Shown here: positions 43,004 to 53,869 of the stretch, piece by piece | Layout of the letters: each line of letters begins with the position of its first letter | Position numbering within the stretch: position 1 is the stretch's first letter | NCBI GenBank assembly: GCA_947044405.1 | Contig: CAMRHE010000168.1 | Coordinates: 2,673,001-2,737,000 of the forward strand | Origin: Leptodactylus fallax | Lineage: Eukaryota; Chordata; Amphibia; Anura; Leptodactylidae | Direction: 5' to 3' | DNA length: 64,000 nt | The notes under the pieces: generated by a model | The model's database searches: none | What the model was told of the DNA's origin: nothing | The model's input: the letters and a program-made list of their open reading frames with translations, nothing else | Position numbers and translations under genes: made by a program

Positions 43004-43982
43004 TCAGCAACTGCTGCAGGTTCTAAGTGGACAATTAGGACAGTTCATAAGGAAGTGACCCGAACCACCACAGTACAGGCACAAGCCTTCTTGAAGTCTG
43101 TGTTCCTTACGGTCCTTACTATGACGCCTCTGTAGGGAATCTATCTGCATAGGTTTGGGCTCGGCCTCCCCGGGAGACTTGCTCAGAGGACCCTTAACAT
43201 ACGAGGTAGGAGAAAAACTGTTACTCCCATTCAAGCGACCCATCTCTCTCTTGTCTGCATTCTGTAATACGAGTATCAATACGGATACAATGGTTAATAA
43301 AATTATCCAAGCCGAAGGGAGCCTCATCTCAGGAAAGCTCATCTTTAACAGTACTGGATAAACCTTTTATGGAAAAGTGGAAGCTGAGCATCACTGTTCC
43401 AGTTCGTATCAATATCCCATCTTCAGAACTCCATAGCATAGTATGTGATGGAACGCCTGCCCTGGCGTAAAGTTAATATAGTTGCTTCGGCAGTAGCACG
43501 CTGATTAGGATCGTCAAACATTTGACTCATAGCTGTGAGGAAATTGCTCAGGTTGTTTAAGAGAGAATCATCAGTCTCAATTAACGGGTTGGCCCAAGCT
43601 AAGGCTTTGTGAGTCAGAAGCATGATGATATACAATACCTTGACTAATCAGTTGGAAACTGGCTTGCGTGGGTGTCAAAATACAACCGGCATTGATATAT
43701 GAAGCCACGGAACTTGTCACGTTCACCACCAAATCTAAAATGAGGTATCTCAGGAATAGGAATGGTAGCGGGAATGGTTACTTGCATCTCCAATTGCGTA
43801 GCCTAGTTACGTAGCTCTTGAATTGCTTGACTGAACACCTGGGCGTTATGGTTAGATTGTCCGTCTATTGCGCCAATCCTTGCTTTTAAGGACTGCATCT
43901 CAGCGTGCATAGTGGTGGTAAGATTGTATAATTTCTTGAAACGCACCTCCAAACTCTCTGACCCAGCGATCTTTATCAGCAT
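43004..43982 (-). pseudogene. Gag of chromovirus element, broken
   Basis: Starts at ATG 43982, only about 13 nt inside the 5' LTR (MLIKIAGSESLEVRFKKLYN). An in-frame stop follows near 43,804. Later pieces are the capsid part (LTHKALAWANPLIE, RATAEATILTLRQG at 43,635-43,423) and one zinc knuckle, CLYCGGSGHFLMNC, near 43,030-43,090. Region 42,500-43,000 is the decayed gag-protease junction. Confidence 0.82.
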
Positions 43983-43995
43983 GGCCTGAGTATTC
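43983..43995 (-). promoter_or_regulatory. Primer-binding site, self-priming type
   Basis: Directly inside the 5' LTR the minus strand reads G then AATACTCAGGC. The reverse complement, GCCTGAGTATT, occurs on the same strand inside the LTR at 44355-44345 (and in the other LTR). An 11-nt match to the RNA's own 5' region is the arrangement known from Tf1 and sushi-type chromoviruses. Confidence 0.75.
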
Positions 43996-44495
43996 TGTCA
44001 AGACTCTCTTACCGGGCTTCTGGAGACCAATGGCTGTGATCTGTAGTCCAACACATAGTATGCTGGAACTTGTTGTGCAACGGTAGTAGCTGGAACTTGT
44101 AGTGCAGCGGTAGTATGCTGGGACTTGTAGTGCAGGAGTAGTAGCAGGTATCCACAGTGCAGCTGGTAGTATGCTGGAACTTGTAGTGCACTGGTAGTAT
44201 GCTGGACCTTGTAGTGCAGCAGTAGTAGCAGGTATCTACAGTGCAGCAGGTAGTATGCTGGAACTTGTAGTACAGCGGTAGTATAGAACCAACTGGGATC
44301 AGTAGGCCCCGGCTCAAGGAGTGAGAGAAGCAGCCTTCAAACACAATACTCAGGCACTGAGTGATCAGGTGCAGGAGTTCAAATAATCAACAGGCAGGAA
44401 GCAAGATGGCCACAGACAGGAAACTCACAAACTGCCATCTTGCTAAGGGACTGATACTGGCAAAACAAAGAGTCCATCAAATTAAGATCCTGACA
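43996..44495 (-). repeat. 5' LTR of chromovirus element
   Basis: 500 bp, same ends as the other LTR, with fewer tagtatgctgg units but an extra segment near 44,425-44,465 (actgccatcttgctaaggga). The predicted transcript start from the self-priming match is near 44355. Confidence 0.92.
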
Positions 44496-45483
44496 GGTTG
44501 ATTGAGGGAACCATGAATGCCAACATGTACTGTGACATACTGAAGCAGAGCATGATCTGTTCCTTTCCGAAACTGTGCCGCAGGGAAGTTTTCCAACATG
44601 ATAACCACCCCGAACACACCTTCAAGATGGCCACTGCTTTGCTAAAGAAACTTAGGGTAAAGGTGCTGGCCAAGCATGTGTACAGACCTAAACCCTATTG
44701 AGCATCTGTGGTGCATCCTCTAACATCTACCAGCTCTGTTATGTTGTCATTGAGGAGTGGAAGAGGATTCCAGTGGCAACCTGTGAGACTCTAGTGATCT
44801 CCGTGCCCAAGAGGGTTAAGGCAGTGCTGGAAAATAATGGTAGTCACACAAAATATTGACACTTGGGGCACAATTTGTCCATTTTCACTTAGGGATTGCC
44901 AGGGTTTTAGACATTAATGGCTGTGTTTTGAGCCAGGGGCGTAACTAGCAAAGACTGTCAAAAGTTTTCTATGGACCCTCCCATGCAATAGCCCCACCCT
45001 TTCTTGGCCCCGACAGTATAACATCCCATTTACACACACTATAATGTCCCAAAGAGGCCTCCATAGTATAATGTTTCATAGCAGCCCCTCCTCACAGTAT
45101 AATGTCCCATAGCAGCCCCTGCATTCAGCATAATGTCCCATAGTGGGTCCTGCACACAGCATAATGTCCCATAGTGGCCCCTGCACACAGTATAATGTCC
45201 CACAGTGGCCCCTCCACAAAGTATTATGTCCCATAGTGAACCCTCCACACAGTATTATATCCTATAGTGACTCCTCCACACAGTATTATGTCACATAGTG
45301 GCCCCTCTACACAGTATAATGTTCCATAGCAGACGCCATACAATATAATGTCTCACAGTGGCCCCTCCACACAGTATTATGTCCCATAGCAGCCTCCACA
45401 TAGTATTATGCCCCATCCTGGCCCAAATGGTGTTCGTTGCAAATATTGCAAAAATTTTGGGGTCAGCAGAACCATAAATTAAT

Positions 45484-45523
45484 ATTATACTCTGGGGTTG
45501 TTTTCAGACCTCAGAGTATAATG
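45484..45523. repeat. Recurrent hairpin, copy f
   Basis: ATTATACTCTGGGGT pairs with ACCTCAGAGTATAAT around a GTTTTCAG-containing loop, with one mismatch. Confidence 0.82.
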
Positions 45524-45705
45524 ATCAGAGGCCCAGGGGAGGTGACAAACATAAAAACCACAGGTACTTAACTCTCCTGGGCTCCGCTGCGACTCCTTGC
45601 TTTTTCGGCCCTCATTATGCAGAGGCCTGAAGACAGCATGGTGTCGTGCCAGAGAGTTGAATAACACTGGTTTTAATGTTTGCTCACCTCCCCTGGGCCT
45701 CCGAT

Positions 45706-45745
45706 AATTATAGTCTGGGGTCTAAAAAAACCCCAGAGTATAATA
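45706..45745. repeat. Recurrent hairpin, copy g
   Basis: AATTATAGTCTGGGGT pairs with ACCCCAGAGTATAATA, loop near ctaaaaaa, one mismatch. Confidence 0.82.
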
Positions 45746-45932
45746 ATAGCAGTAGTTCTTGGGGTTTGCTCAACAAATATTCTTGCGGAGCTGACCATGA
45801 GCAGGAACAGGGATTGGTAAGTAAATAGGGCCTACTAAAAAAAAAAAAAAATAGCAAGGTCCCACTGGGCCCCCTAAGGTCACAGGCCCTGTGGCAGCTT
45901 CTACGGTTGCTACGGCGGTACTTACGCCACTG

Positions 45933-46186
45933 AGCACCTGGTTTCTTTGCATTGGTCATAGATCTGTAAAATAACTTTGTATGGTGTGGGTTATTCTCAG
46001 TTTGGTTCCAAATGGGGCAAAGTGTTTGGAAAGCCCAAGGGAGATGAGGAAAAATAACATTCAGTTATATTCACCTTGCATCACCTCTCCTGTCAATTAA
46101 CTAATGCAAAGTTTTCTTCTCTGGTCCTTAGTATACTTCACTACAGAAAGATTGACAGTACTCAATCCGATGCAATGATCCAAAAA
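45933..46186. other. No gene recognised
   Basis: Short unique-looking stretch between transposons. Confidence 0.4.
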
Positions 46187-47775
46187 TTTTATTAGTCCCT
46201 TCACGCAAAATCACATACATGTATGTGATTGGGTTTGACGCAGCATCTAAAGTGCGCAAGCATCGCCGCCATCTTTTCCCGATTGCCGCCCTCCGGAGGG
46301 CGGTGATCTGTTCTCGTGAAGGCTCCCAGGCTTGTCATCAGTTCTATTATATGCTACCAAAGGCCAGAGGCAGCATGTAATAGAAGTGAATGGATTTCAC
46401 TATACACTGCAATACATTAGGTCCCTAAGGGGTCTGAAAATAAAAGTAAAAAAAAGTTTTTTAAAGTATAAAAAAAAACACAAAAAATATAAAAGTTTAA
46501 ATCACCCCCCTTTCCCTAGATCACATATAAAAATAAATAAACAAAAATAAACATAAACAGTTTAGATATACCCGCGCTCAAAAATGCCCGAACTATTTAA
46601 ATATTAAAATATTTATCCCATAAGGTAAACGGCGTAGCGGGGGAAAAAATCCAAATCGTCAAATGGCTGTTTTTTCAACTTTTTGCCTCCTATAAAAAAA
46701 TGGAATAAAAAGTGATCAAACCATTAGACCTTCCCCAAAATGGTATCAATGAAAATGCTATCTTGTCCTGTATAAAAATACGCCATACCCAGCTCCATAC
46801 ACATAAATATAAAAAAGTACAGGTGTCACAATATGGCGAGTTAAAAAATGCTTTCTATTTTGCAAAGTTTTTAACCCTTTCCCGACATCCACCGTAATAG
46901 TACAGCAGATATCGGGTGCTTAAATATGGCGGCCGCTCAGGACCTGAGCAGCCGCCATAGCCACCGGGTTTCTGCTGTATTATACATTATATGCATTAAC
47001 CCCTCTGGGTTAATGGCGCCGCCATTTTGCCGGGGATCACCGGCACCCTGAGCAAGCTTTGGGGCCGGCGTCCCGTTGCTATGACAGCCGGGAAAAAGAC
47101 TCCCAGGTGTGTCTTTCATTAATTTCTATTGAAGGCTACTCTATGTAGCCTGCAATAGAAGCGCCGTTTTTCTGCAATACATTGCATTAGTGATCAGACC
47201 TCCTGGGGTTCAAGACCCCTAGGGGGTCTAATAAATGCAAAAATAAAAAATAAAAAATATTAAAAGTTCAAATCACCCCCCTTTCCCTAGAACAAATATA
47301 AAAGTAGTTAAATATTGTGAAACACACACACATTAGGTATCCCTGTGTCCAAAAACGCCCAGTCTACAAATCTATAAAAATATAAACGCCATAGCGGAAA
47401 AAAAAAAATAAAAGTGCCAAACCGCTGTTTTTTCTCTGTTTTGCCTCTGATAAAAATTTGAATAAAAAGTGATCAAAGCAATAGTAATTCCCCAAAATGG
47501 TATAATTAAAAATTACACCTGGTCCTGCAAAAAAAAGACGCCCTATGCATCCCCGTACACAGAAGTATAAAAAAGTTACGGGTGTCAGAATATGGCGACT
47601 TTAAAAAAAATTATATTTTTGCACAGTTTTGGATTTTTGTTAAGGGGTTAAAATGGGGGTTAAGGGGTTAATATAAATTTGGTATCCCTGGAATCGTACT
47701 GAAACATAGAATACAGGTGACATGTCATTTTGGCTGTAGAGCGAAAGCCGTAAAAACGAAGCCCATAAGTCGCAC
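46187..47775. mobile_element. TTAA-type element, copy 3, interrupted by copy 4
   Basis: Diverged member of the 8504-9792 family. The left part is 46187-46874 and the right part resumes at 47672 (atataaatttggtatcc). Its own outer termini are degraded. The interruption falls at a TTAA that copy 1 also has at the matching place. Confidence 0.75.
46875..47667. mobile_element. TTAA-type element, copy 4, nested in copy 3
   Basis: 793 bp with TTAA at 46871-46874 and 47668-47671. It begins CCCTTTCCCGACATCCACCG and ends TTAAGGGG, with a doubled 'gggttaa' end (47640-47671). It is a sister subfamily: same organisation of GC-rich palindromic half then AT-rich half, but clearly different sequence. Confidence 0.78.
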
Positions 47776-48567
47776 AAATGTTAAAATTGGGCGTAATTCC
47801 ATGTGGGGGCCAGGGAAAGGGGGCGCTATGCTGGGTTACGGTGGGGGAGCCAAATTCAAAAGTTTTCTATGGGGCCCATATATATATATATTTGGCGGCT
47901 AGTTACGCCCCTACATATATAACCTGTGGAGGCTCACTCAGTTCATGCATTGAGCACTCCCATTAGTACCGATGAAAGCGTTCATTGCACTGTTAACAGT
48001 ATAAGGCCCTGTTCACACAGTGGAATCTGGCACTGATCCTAAATCAGCAACAGATTCCTCCTTCATTCTGCCTCCCATTGAAAACAATTGGAGTAGGAGG
48101 CTGGAAAAGAAAAGCGTCCTGCTCGATCATGCCACGGTTTCTGCAGATAATATGGAGGCTGCGGCTTGAGACTCCCCACTAATTAGACTCATTCATTTGG
48201 GCCTAATCAGTGGTGGAAAGCCAAAGCAGAATGCTGATGCTCTGCATAACCTTGTGAACAGAACCTGAAAGAGGAATCCGAGGCAGATGTCCATCTCAAA
48301 TCCCTCCTTACTTTCTGATGTCTCAACAGGCTTTGTCACACAAAACTGGAGCCAGCCCTGCTTGCAAGGCATTATGTGAAAGCCTGCCTGATTCCTGAGG
48401 TTATGCGATTCCTCGTCTCTGTTTTTTCCATGTTTTCTCATAGCAGCTGCCATTTTAGCCAGTTTGTGGGACTTGAACCCCAAAAAGTTTGGGTTCGTTC
48501 AGTTTGCAGAATTTGGATCAAATCCAATTCGCACTGAACCTGATTGCTCACTTCCAAAGTTTTTACA
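47776..48567. other. hAT end fragment, (TA)n and MITE fragment, no gene
   Basis: 47,800-47,910 ends in GGCTAGTTACGCCCCT, a right hAT terminus without a visible partner. Beside it is a short (TA)n at 47,879-47,891. A stretch from about 48,003 (taaggccctgttcacacagtgg) resembles a MITE. No coding evidence. Confidence 0.45.
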
Positions 48568-48569
48568 TA

Positions 48570-49263
48570 CAGTGGGGAAAAAAAGTATTTAGTCAGTCAC
48601 CAATTGTGCAAGTTCTCCCACTTAAAAAGATGAGAGAGGCCTGTAATTGACATCATAGGTAGATCTCAACTATGAGAGACAAAATGAGAAAACAAATCCA
48701 GAAAATCACAGTGTCTGATTTTTTAAGAATTTATTTGGAAATTATGGTGGAAAATAAGTATTTGGTCACCTACAAACAAGCAAGATTTCTGCCTCTCACA
48801 GACCTGTAACTTCTTCTTTAAGAGGCTCCTCTGTCCTCCACTCATTACCTGTAGTAATGGCTCCTGTTTGACATTGTTATCAGTATAAAAGACACCTGTC
48901 CAAAACCTCAAACATCATTGCTCTAGAGGAGATCTGCATGGAGGAATGGGCCAACATACCAGCAACAGTGTGTGCCAACCTTGTGAAGACTTACAGAAAA
49001 CGTTTGACCTCTGTCATTGCCAACAAAGGATATATAACAAAGTATTGAGATGAACTTTTGTTATTGACCAAATACTTATTTTCCACCATAAATTGCAAAT
49101 AAATTCTTTAAAAATCAGACAATGTGATTTTCTGGATTTGTTTTCTCATTTTGTCTCTCATAGTTGAGGTCAACCTATGATGTCAATTACAGGCCTCTCT
49201 CATCTTTTTAAGTGGGAGAACTTGCACAATTGGTGGCTGACTAAATACTTTTTTTCCCCACTG
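48570..49263 (+). mobile_element. Tc1 internal-deletion derivative (family E)
   Basis: 694 bp, flanked by TA at 48568-48569 and 49264-49265. Ends are CAGTGGGGAAAAAAAGTATT and its complement. It is the same family as 59690-61282 but lacks most of the transposase; only the last 50 or so codons remain (ctctagaggagatctgcatg... to KGYITKY). The right end abuts a host splice donor. Confidence 0.93.
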
Positions 49264-49270
49264 TACTTAC

Positions 49271-49348
49271 CAGATCAAACTTCTCAGTCAAGGGAAAACC
49301 TTCATCTAATGAATCCATTGATTCTGATTTGGAATTCATAAGCGTCAC
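49271..49348 (-). CDS. Unassigned host exon, 26 codons
   Basis: On the minus strand, a textbook acceptor (ttactaat branch-like site, then cttgtttccttatttatag) precedes GTGACGCTTATG, and CTG|GTAAGTA ends it. The 78 nt are open in one frame only, phase 0 at both ends, and would encode VTLMNSKSESMDSL then DEGFPLTEKFDL. The serine-rich acidic peptide matches no family I recognise. The gene is on the same strand as PAQR3 and upstream of it. A Tc1 derivative begins just 7 nt into the intron. The other exons are not identified in the window. The splice signals are strong, but without conservation data it could still be a chance exon or a non-coding transcript. Confidence 0.6.
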
Positions 49349-51700
49349 CTATAAATAAGGAAACAAGATATTAGTAATGGTAGCAGATAATGTACAGTCA
49401 AATGTTTCTTTTAGTAGGATATATGGTATTTTATTAATTTTTAACCAATTTGTATTCACAATCAAATTTGTTTATCATATAAAAGAGACCAATTTTCTGC
49501 CAGAGCAAACAGTGGCAAATAAGAGTGTAATTTTTCCTACAGGAGTTTTGTCTGTACTGTATGTTAAAACAGTTCTACAATCACCAAAATTGCTTCTAAG
49601 TTACCTATTTGCTAATGTAGGAGGTTGTGCAAAATGAAATCTAGCTGCCGAGAAATTCTCTATGCACATAAGTTCTTGAACACATCCAAGTATGGCCATG
49701 TAAGCTGGAGAACCTGTTTTCATGTGTGTTTGTTGTACATTGGGACTTGCCAATCATTATGTTTGAGGGCTGCAGACGTAGCCATCTACCAGTTGCACCT
49801 AACAGCATACATATCAAAAGTCAATTTTCTTGGTAGCAAGTTTGCACTTTGCCACAAAAAAACGTATGTTCACTCAAAGTGGGTCATAAGTGATTTTGGT
49901 GGTTATTATCCATTGACGAAAGTGGGTGATGTAGTAAACATATTCATTTTGAAATGTAATTTTAAAAATATTTTTGGACTCTGTTAATAACCTACAATGG
50001 AGACAAGGTGATAAACATGTCATCTTATTTGCAAACACTCATCTCCTTCTCCAGCTTCAAACTCTCTCCTAAACTCTGTTATGGTAAATACTCCCCAGAC
50101 TTGATACTGCCATTGAATAAGAGTTGACCTTCAGCAACCGAGCACAACCATTGGCTATAACTACTGTGTAGTTACCGCGCCAGTAACTGCTGTGAACAAC
50201 TGATTGATTGGGGTCCTATTCTAAAGGTAGGTCATCACCATCAAAAGATGCTTAGCCCTTATAGTCAAACCCACATCATGGTTTGAGGAAAGGGCTTTCT
50301 GTGACAAGTGACTTAGCAGCTGAACTAAGAAACTGACTCACTGGGTGGATATGACCGCAACGGGGGTTGTGCTTGGTGTAAATTACAATTTTACAGCTTT
50401 GTATAGTCTTGTAACAATGATTTTTCAAGTCACATTTAAGCATACATCAGTTTCCCATTTCATTTAAAATATTTTTTATCTCACAAAGATCTCTTAATGT
50501 GTCTGTAAATGAAAAGTATAATTTTCTTGCATGTGAAGCAGGATTTATTGTATAGTTCCCAGTTGTCTCATACTGTTATGTTTCGACCTCTGAGTGCATT
50601 TTTGATATTGTCACTTTCACTGGATACTTCCACCTTTCTTGTTTCACAGTCTCAGACTTGTAAAAAGTTAATGGCATATCATAATGTGGATGTATGTTTA
50701 ATGATTGTTCATCAAATGATCATTTATGATATAAAAAAGTGAACTCTCCTTCAATAAATCTGCCACCTACACTCTGCCCTTGAAATTAATGTGCAATCAT
50801 TGTAGTAAAAGCTGTCCATCACTGGCCTTATGCCTGGTTCATCATAGCTATTCTTAGTAATCCAGCTAATCAGGACTCTACTAAATGTACTGCCCTTATA
50901 AGTAGGAGCTTGCAATCTGTTTTGTTTGATTCATACATGGAGAAATTCTAATACTTCAAGGGAACCAGTATGATTTCATACCATATCTCTTTAGGAAAAC
51001 AATTGCACTTTAATCCTAGACTGAATTCAAGAAAGATTCAAGAATGTAAAACTTATTTCATATGTACTATGCTGCATATTTTCCATACACAGTTCCACAG
51101 TGGAAAATTTGCATCATATAAACTATGAGTAAGTATAGGCTTCCATTTACTTTGCACTAACACAGTGGGTAGATGGTGGAGATTCAGACAACAGTACCAA
51201 TTAAGGTTATTATGGATGTAAGCAGAATTGTGTATTTCCATAGCAGTAATTGGCTACAGTGGTGCCACTGTGTCAGGAAGTTAATACCTACAGCAGGAAA
51301 TACAAAGGGGCCAGACAGTGTTGGATCTGGAGTGGCATGGATCCATGAGGTGAGTGTAACTTTTTTCTTTTTTAGTACATCATTGTGAGCAATTGTATTT
51401 TAAAAATAATTTTTATTCACTGATAGCTCCTTTAATCCATTCCCAACATGTGGTGTAATAATACAGCGCAGCCAGGAAGGACTTCCTACAAAGCGTCCTA
51501 ATAGTAATACAGCAGGTGATCAAGTAAAGATGGCTGCTGTCCCTGACAGCAGGCGATCTTTACTAACTGCTTAGGGGGATCTCATCCTACCCCAGCATTA
51601 GCGATCACTGCGATTGAGTGGTCAATTCAGCCTTTTATATTAAGCCAGGGCATTATGGACAGCAGTGGCCAAGGGGGATTGTCAGAGGTCAGCTAATGTA
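49349..51700. other. Largely unique sequence, probably intron of the unassigned gene
   Basis: The longest stretch without recognisable transposons. A 120-codon plus-strand open frame at 49,625-49,987 has no family resemblance, and I do not call it. AT-rich, no tandem repeats noted. Confidence 0.5.
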
Positions 51701-51712
51701 GTTACCTAACCA

Positions 51713-52260
51713 GGGGCATAACGATCATGGTCACAGGGGGTACAATTGTGACCAGGCCCAGAGGGGTCCGTGGCCAGCTGGTGATTGCTGGAACCCCGGA
51801 ACACCATGATAGCGGTTGGGGAAAGCCTGTCTGTACATGCTGCCAGGCCCAGGAGAGGTGATTTAAAAAAAAAAAAAACACTTATACTCAACTCTCCTGG
51901 GCTTCCAATGGTTCCCAGCATCCTTTTCAGGGCTCTTCCAGCCTGTGAGTGAGGTCACGCACCCCAGTGGTCACTGATGGGGCCTGTGATTGGGCCTCAT
52001 CGGTCACACGCACCTGTGTAATGACGTCAGCATGCCCCACGTGGCCGCTGATGCCCAATCACAGGCCCCAGCAGTGACCTCTGTGGCGCATGACCTCTGT
52101 GGCCACTGTGGAGCATATTATACTGTTTGGGGGACCACTGTGAAGTATATTATACTGTTTGAGGGACCACTGTGGAGTATATTATACTGTGTGTGGGGTC
52201 ACTATGGAGCATATTATACTGTGCAGGGGCCACTGTGGAGCATAATATACTGTGTCGGGC
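51713..52260. mobile_element. hAT fragment with tandem 'gtggagcatattatactg' units
   Basis: The left end-like word CAGGGGCATAACGATCATGG (51,712 on) resembles the hAT terminus CAGGGGCGTAACTA. Five units of ccactgtggagcatattatactgt follow at 52,090-52,260, the inverse of the 24.8-26.2 kb array unit. No matching right terminus was found. Confidence 0.55.
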
Positions 52261-53030
52261 CCCTTCTCCATTCACATCGCACGCCATCTGTTTTATAGCA
52301 GCCATGCGCTATTATTACAGACTGTAATTACATTGGACGGTAATTATAAAACAGATACTGGGCAATGTAAATAGTGAAGGATTCATGGCGCTTGCAAAAG
52401 CACCACAGTACCTTCAAACAGTTGATCAGCAGGGGCCCTGGTTGTTGGACCCTCGCAGATCTCTTAGATCAGTTAGAGTGTTAGGACCCCTGCAGATCAG
52501 ATGTTTCCTGCAGCATGCAGCTCCCAGTATTGTTTCAAGCCAGGAAATACTCACCGTATTCTTGATAATTGCATTTGTGGGAACTATAGTTGTATCCCTT
52601 TCAAGTATATGAGATACTGCTGCAGCACCCATAACCATCACAAAGGGATGTTTGGTGATGCCACATCCTGGGGGCTGTGATTGACTGGTATGCACCCACC
52701 AACTAATTGCAGCACAGAAGGTAGGTTAAAAGTAGAAGAACCCACTCTGTACTTCCTTATTCCAGTTATTATCATTGTGTTATTATGAGTACTGCTACTT
52801 TGTGCTGTTAGTCTGTGCTGGGACTTGTGATTCTACCACTGTGATTCTTCCTTGCTGTTTGCTGCATTGTGTGATAATCATCAGTTTGATATTGATCATT
52901 TGCTGCATCTCCAGACAGGCCGGACTAAAAGGCTAGGTCTTAAAAGGGAGGCGTACATAACAGGGATGCCAGGAGAAGACAGGAGAGGGGACAGGAGAGG
53001 TTAATTTGGCCGTTGGAAGGGACATTTAAG
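52261..53030. other. No gene recognised
   Basis: No coding similarity and no clear repeat boundaries. Confidence 0.4.
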
Positions 53031-53660
53031 GGAGGAGGGGAGTAGGGGGAGGGTTGTGAGGGGGGGTACATATAGGTTGAGTGAGAGTTTTGGTGCCATT
53101 CAGGAAAGAGGTGCCCAGAACAACGCCCAGCTACCACCCACCCACCCTTCTTTTGGTTTGTTTGTGTGGGGTTTTATGATTGTCACAGTAACTTGGTGGG
53201 GGGGGGGGTCCTCGTAGCTGGTGGGGTATGGAAATGACTGTGGTGGGGAGGGTCCCGCGATATGGGGCTGGACTTCCCAGTCCATTTGGTAGTTCTGGAT
53301 GGGTTTCTGTTTTCGTGGACTGGAAGGAATGACGAGCACCAAGGAGCTTTAAGGAGCTGGTGGGTAACGGCTGGGGGTAATAGTCCTGGTGCTAAGGGAA
53401 GATATATCTTTGGTTCAACGGGTTTCAGGCTTTGAGAACCTTCTTTGTCGGGTCATCATGGTCTATTTTTTACAGTCGGATAGTGGGGAAGATACTTATA
53501 GTTTCTACGGGGTTAACGTTGGGGTTTTGTAATATGTTGGTACTCTGAATGTTATTTATGGTATTTAATAAAACGACTGCTGTGGCCAATTTAATCCATC
53601 CGGGTCTCGTATCTTTATTTAACATGAAGCGACTTGGCAATGCCCTTGTCATGGATTCAT
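53030..53660. other. Possible solo LTR
   Basis: Contains a G-rich lead, a polyadenylation-like AATAAA (53,566-53,571) followed by acgactgctgtggccaattt and gggtctcgtatc. This arrangement is common in LTR ends. No paired LTR or flanking duplication was found, so this is tentative. Confidence 0.3.
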
Positions 53661-53869
53661 GATCATAATTTCCCTATTCTTGTTCCCTCCTCCATCCCAC
53701 CTTTCTGTATCCCATCCACCATTTCTTTTTTACAGTCTTTTTATGTGGATTTTTTTTGACCCCCTGTACCACATCCCTGTGTGTGTCCCGTGACTGTGAA
53801 TGCTGTTCAGTGGGGTAGCTCATTGATTGGCATCTGTGCTCAATTTTAGGTGCAGGAGTACTTTTTTCA

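Larger units (their letters stand above)
39369..44495 (-). mobile_element. Old Ty3/gypsy chromovirus-type element
   Basis: 5127 bp flanked by GGTTG at 39364-39368 and 44496-44500. The LTRs are 479 and 500 bp. Coding runs on the minus strand: gag, protease remnant, RT, RNase H, integrase with a chromodomain-like tail. Many stops, frameshifts and deletions make it inactive. The primer site just inside the 5' LTR supports self-priming. Confidence 0.93.
38785..44860 (+). pseudogene. Tc1 transposase, interrupted and decayed (family D)
   Basis: N-terminal blocks (ELAEDLKKKIVALYKD, YKKIANVVKL, FNKTGSTLNRPR) read at 38,805-38,985. A G-run at about 39,080-39,092 and several frameshifts follow. Catalytic-core words (WSDETK-like, VKHGGGSV) lie at 39,185-39,330. 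After the gypsy insertion the gene continues at 44,501 (IEGTMNANMYCDILKQSM, FQHDNHPEHT) to a stop near 44,860. The usual start codon is lost, and several stops and frameshifts are present. Confidence 0.87.
38595..44933 (+). mobile_element. Tc1/mariner remnant, family D, split by gypsy element
   Basis: Left part (38595-39368) begins CACAGCCATTAATGTC. The right part (44496-44930) ends with its complement ...GACATTAATGGCTGTG followed by ttttgag. These are the internal members of the terminal repeats; the outermost repeat is missing at both sides. The gypsy element 39369-44495 sits within the transposase gene. A hAT element abuts the right end. Confidence 0.88.
44934..45932. mobile_element. hAT element with paired hairpins
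   Basis: Ends are CAGGGGCGTAACTAGC and ...GTACTTACGCCACTG. It contains units of cacagtataatgtcccatag (45,000-45,420) and two recurrent hairpins (45484-45523 and 45706-45745). The flanks (ttttgagc and agcacctg) do not form a clear 8-bp duplication, so one side may have been rearranged. Confidence 0.8.

Noticed and set aside
49625..49987. 120-codon plus-strand open frame
   Set aside because: No recognisable motif, AT-rich setting, no splice or promoter context. Length is compatible with chance.
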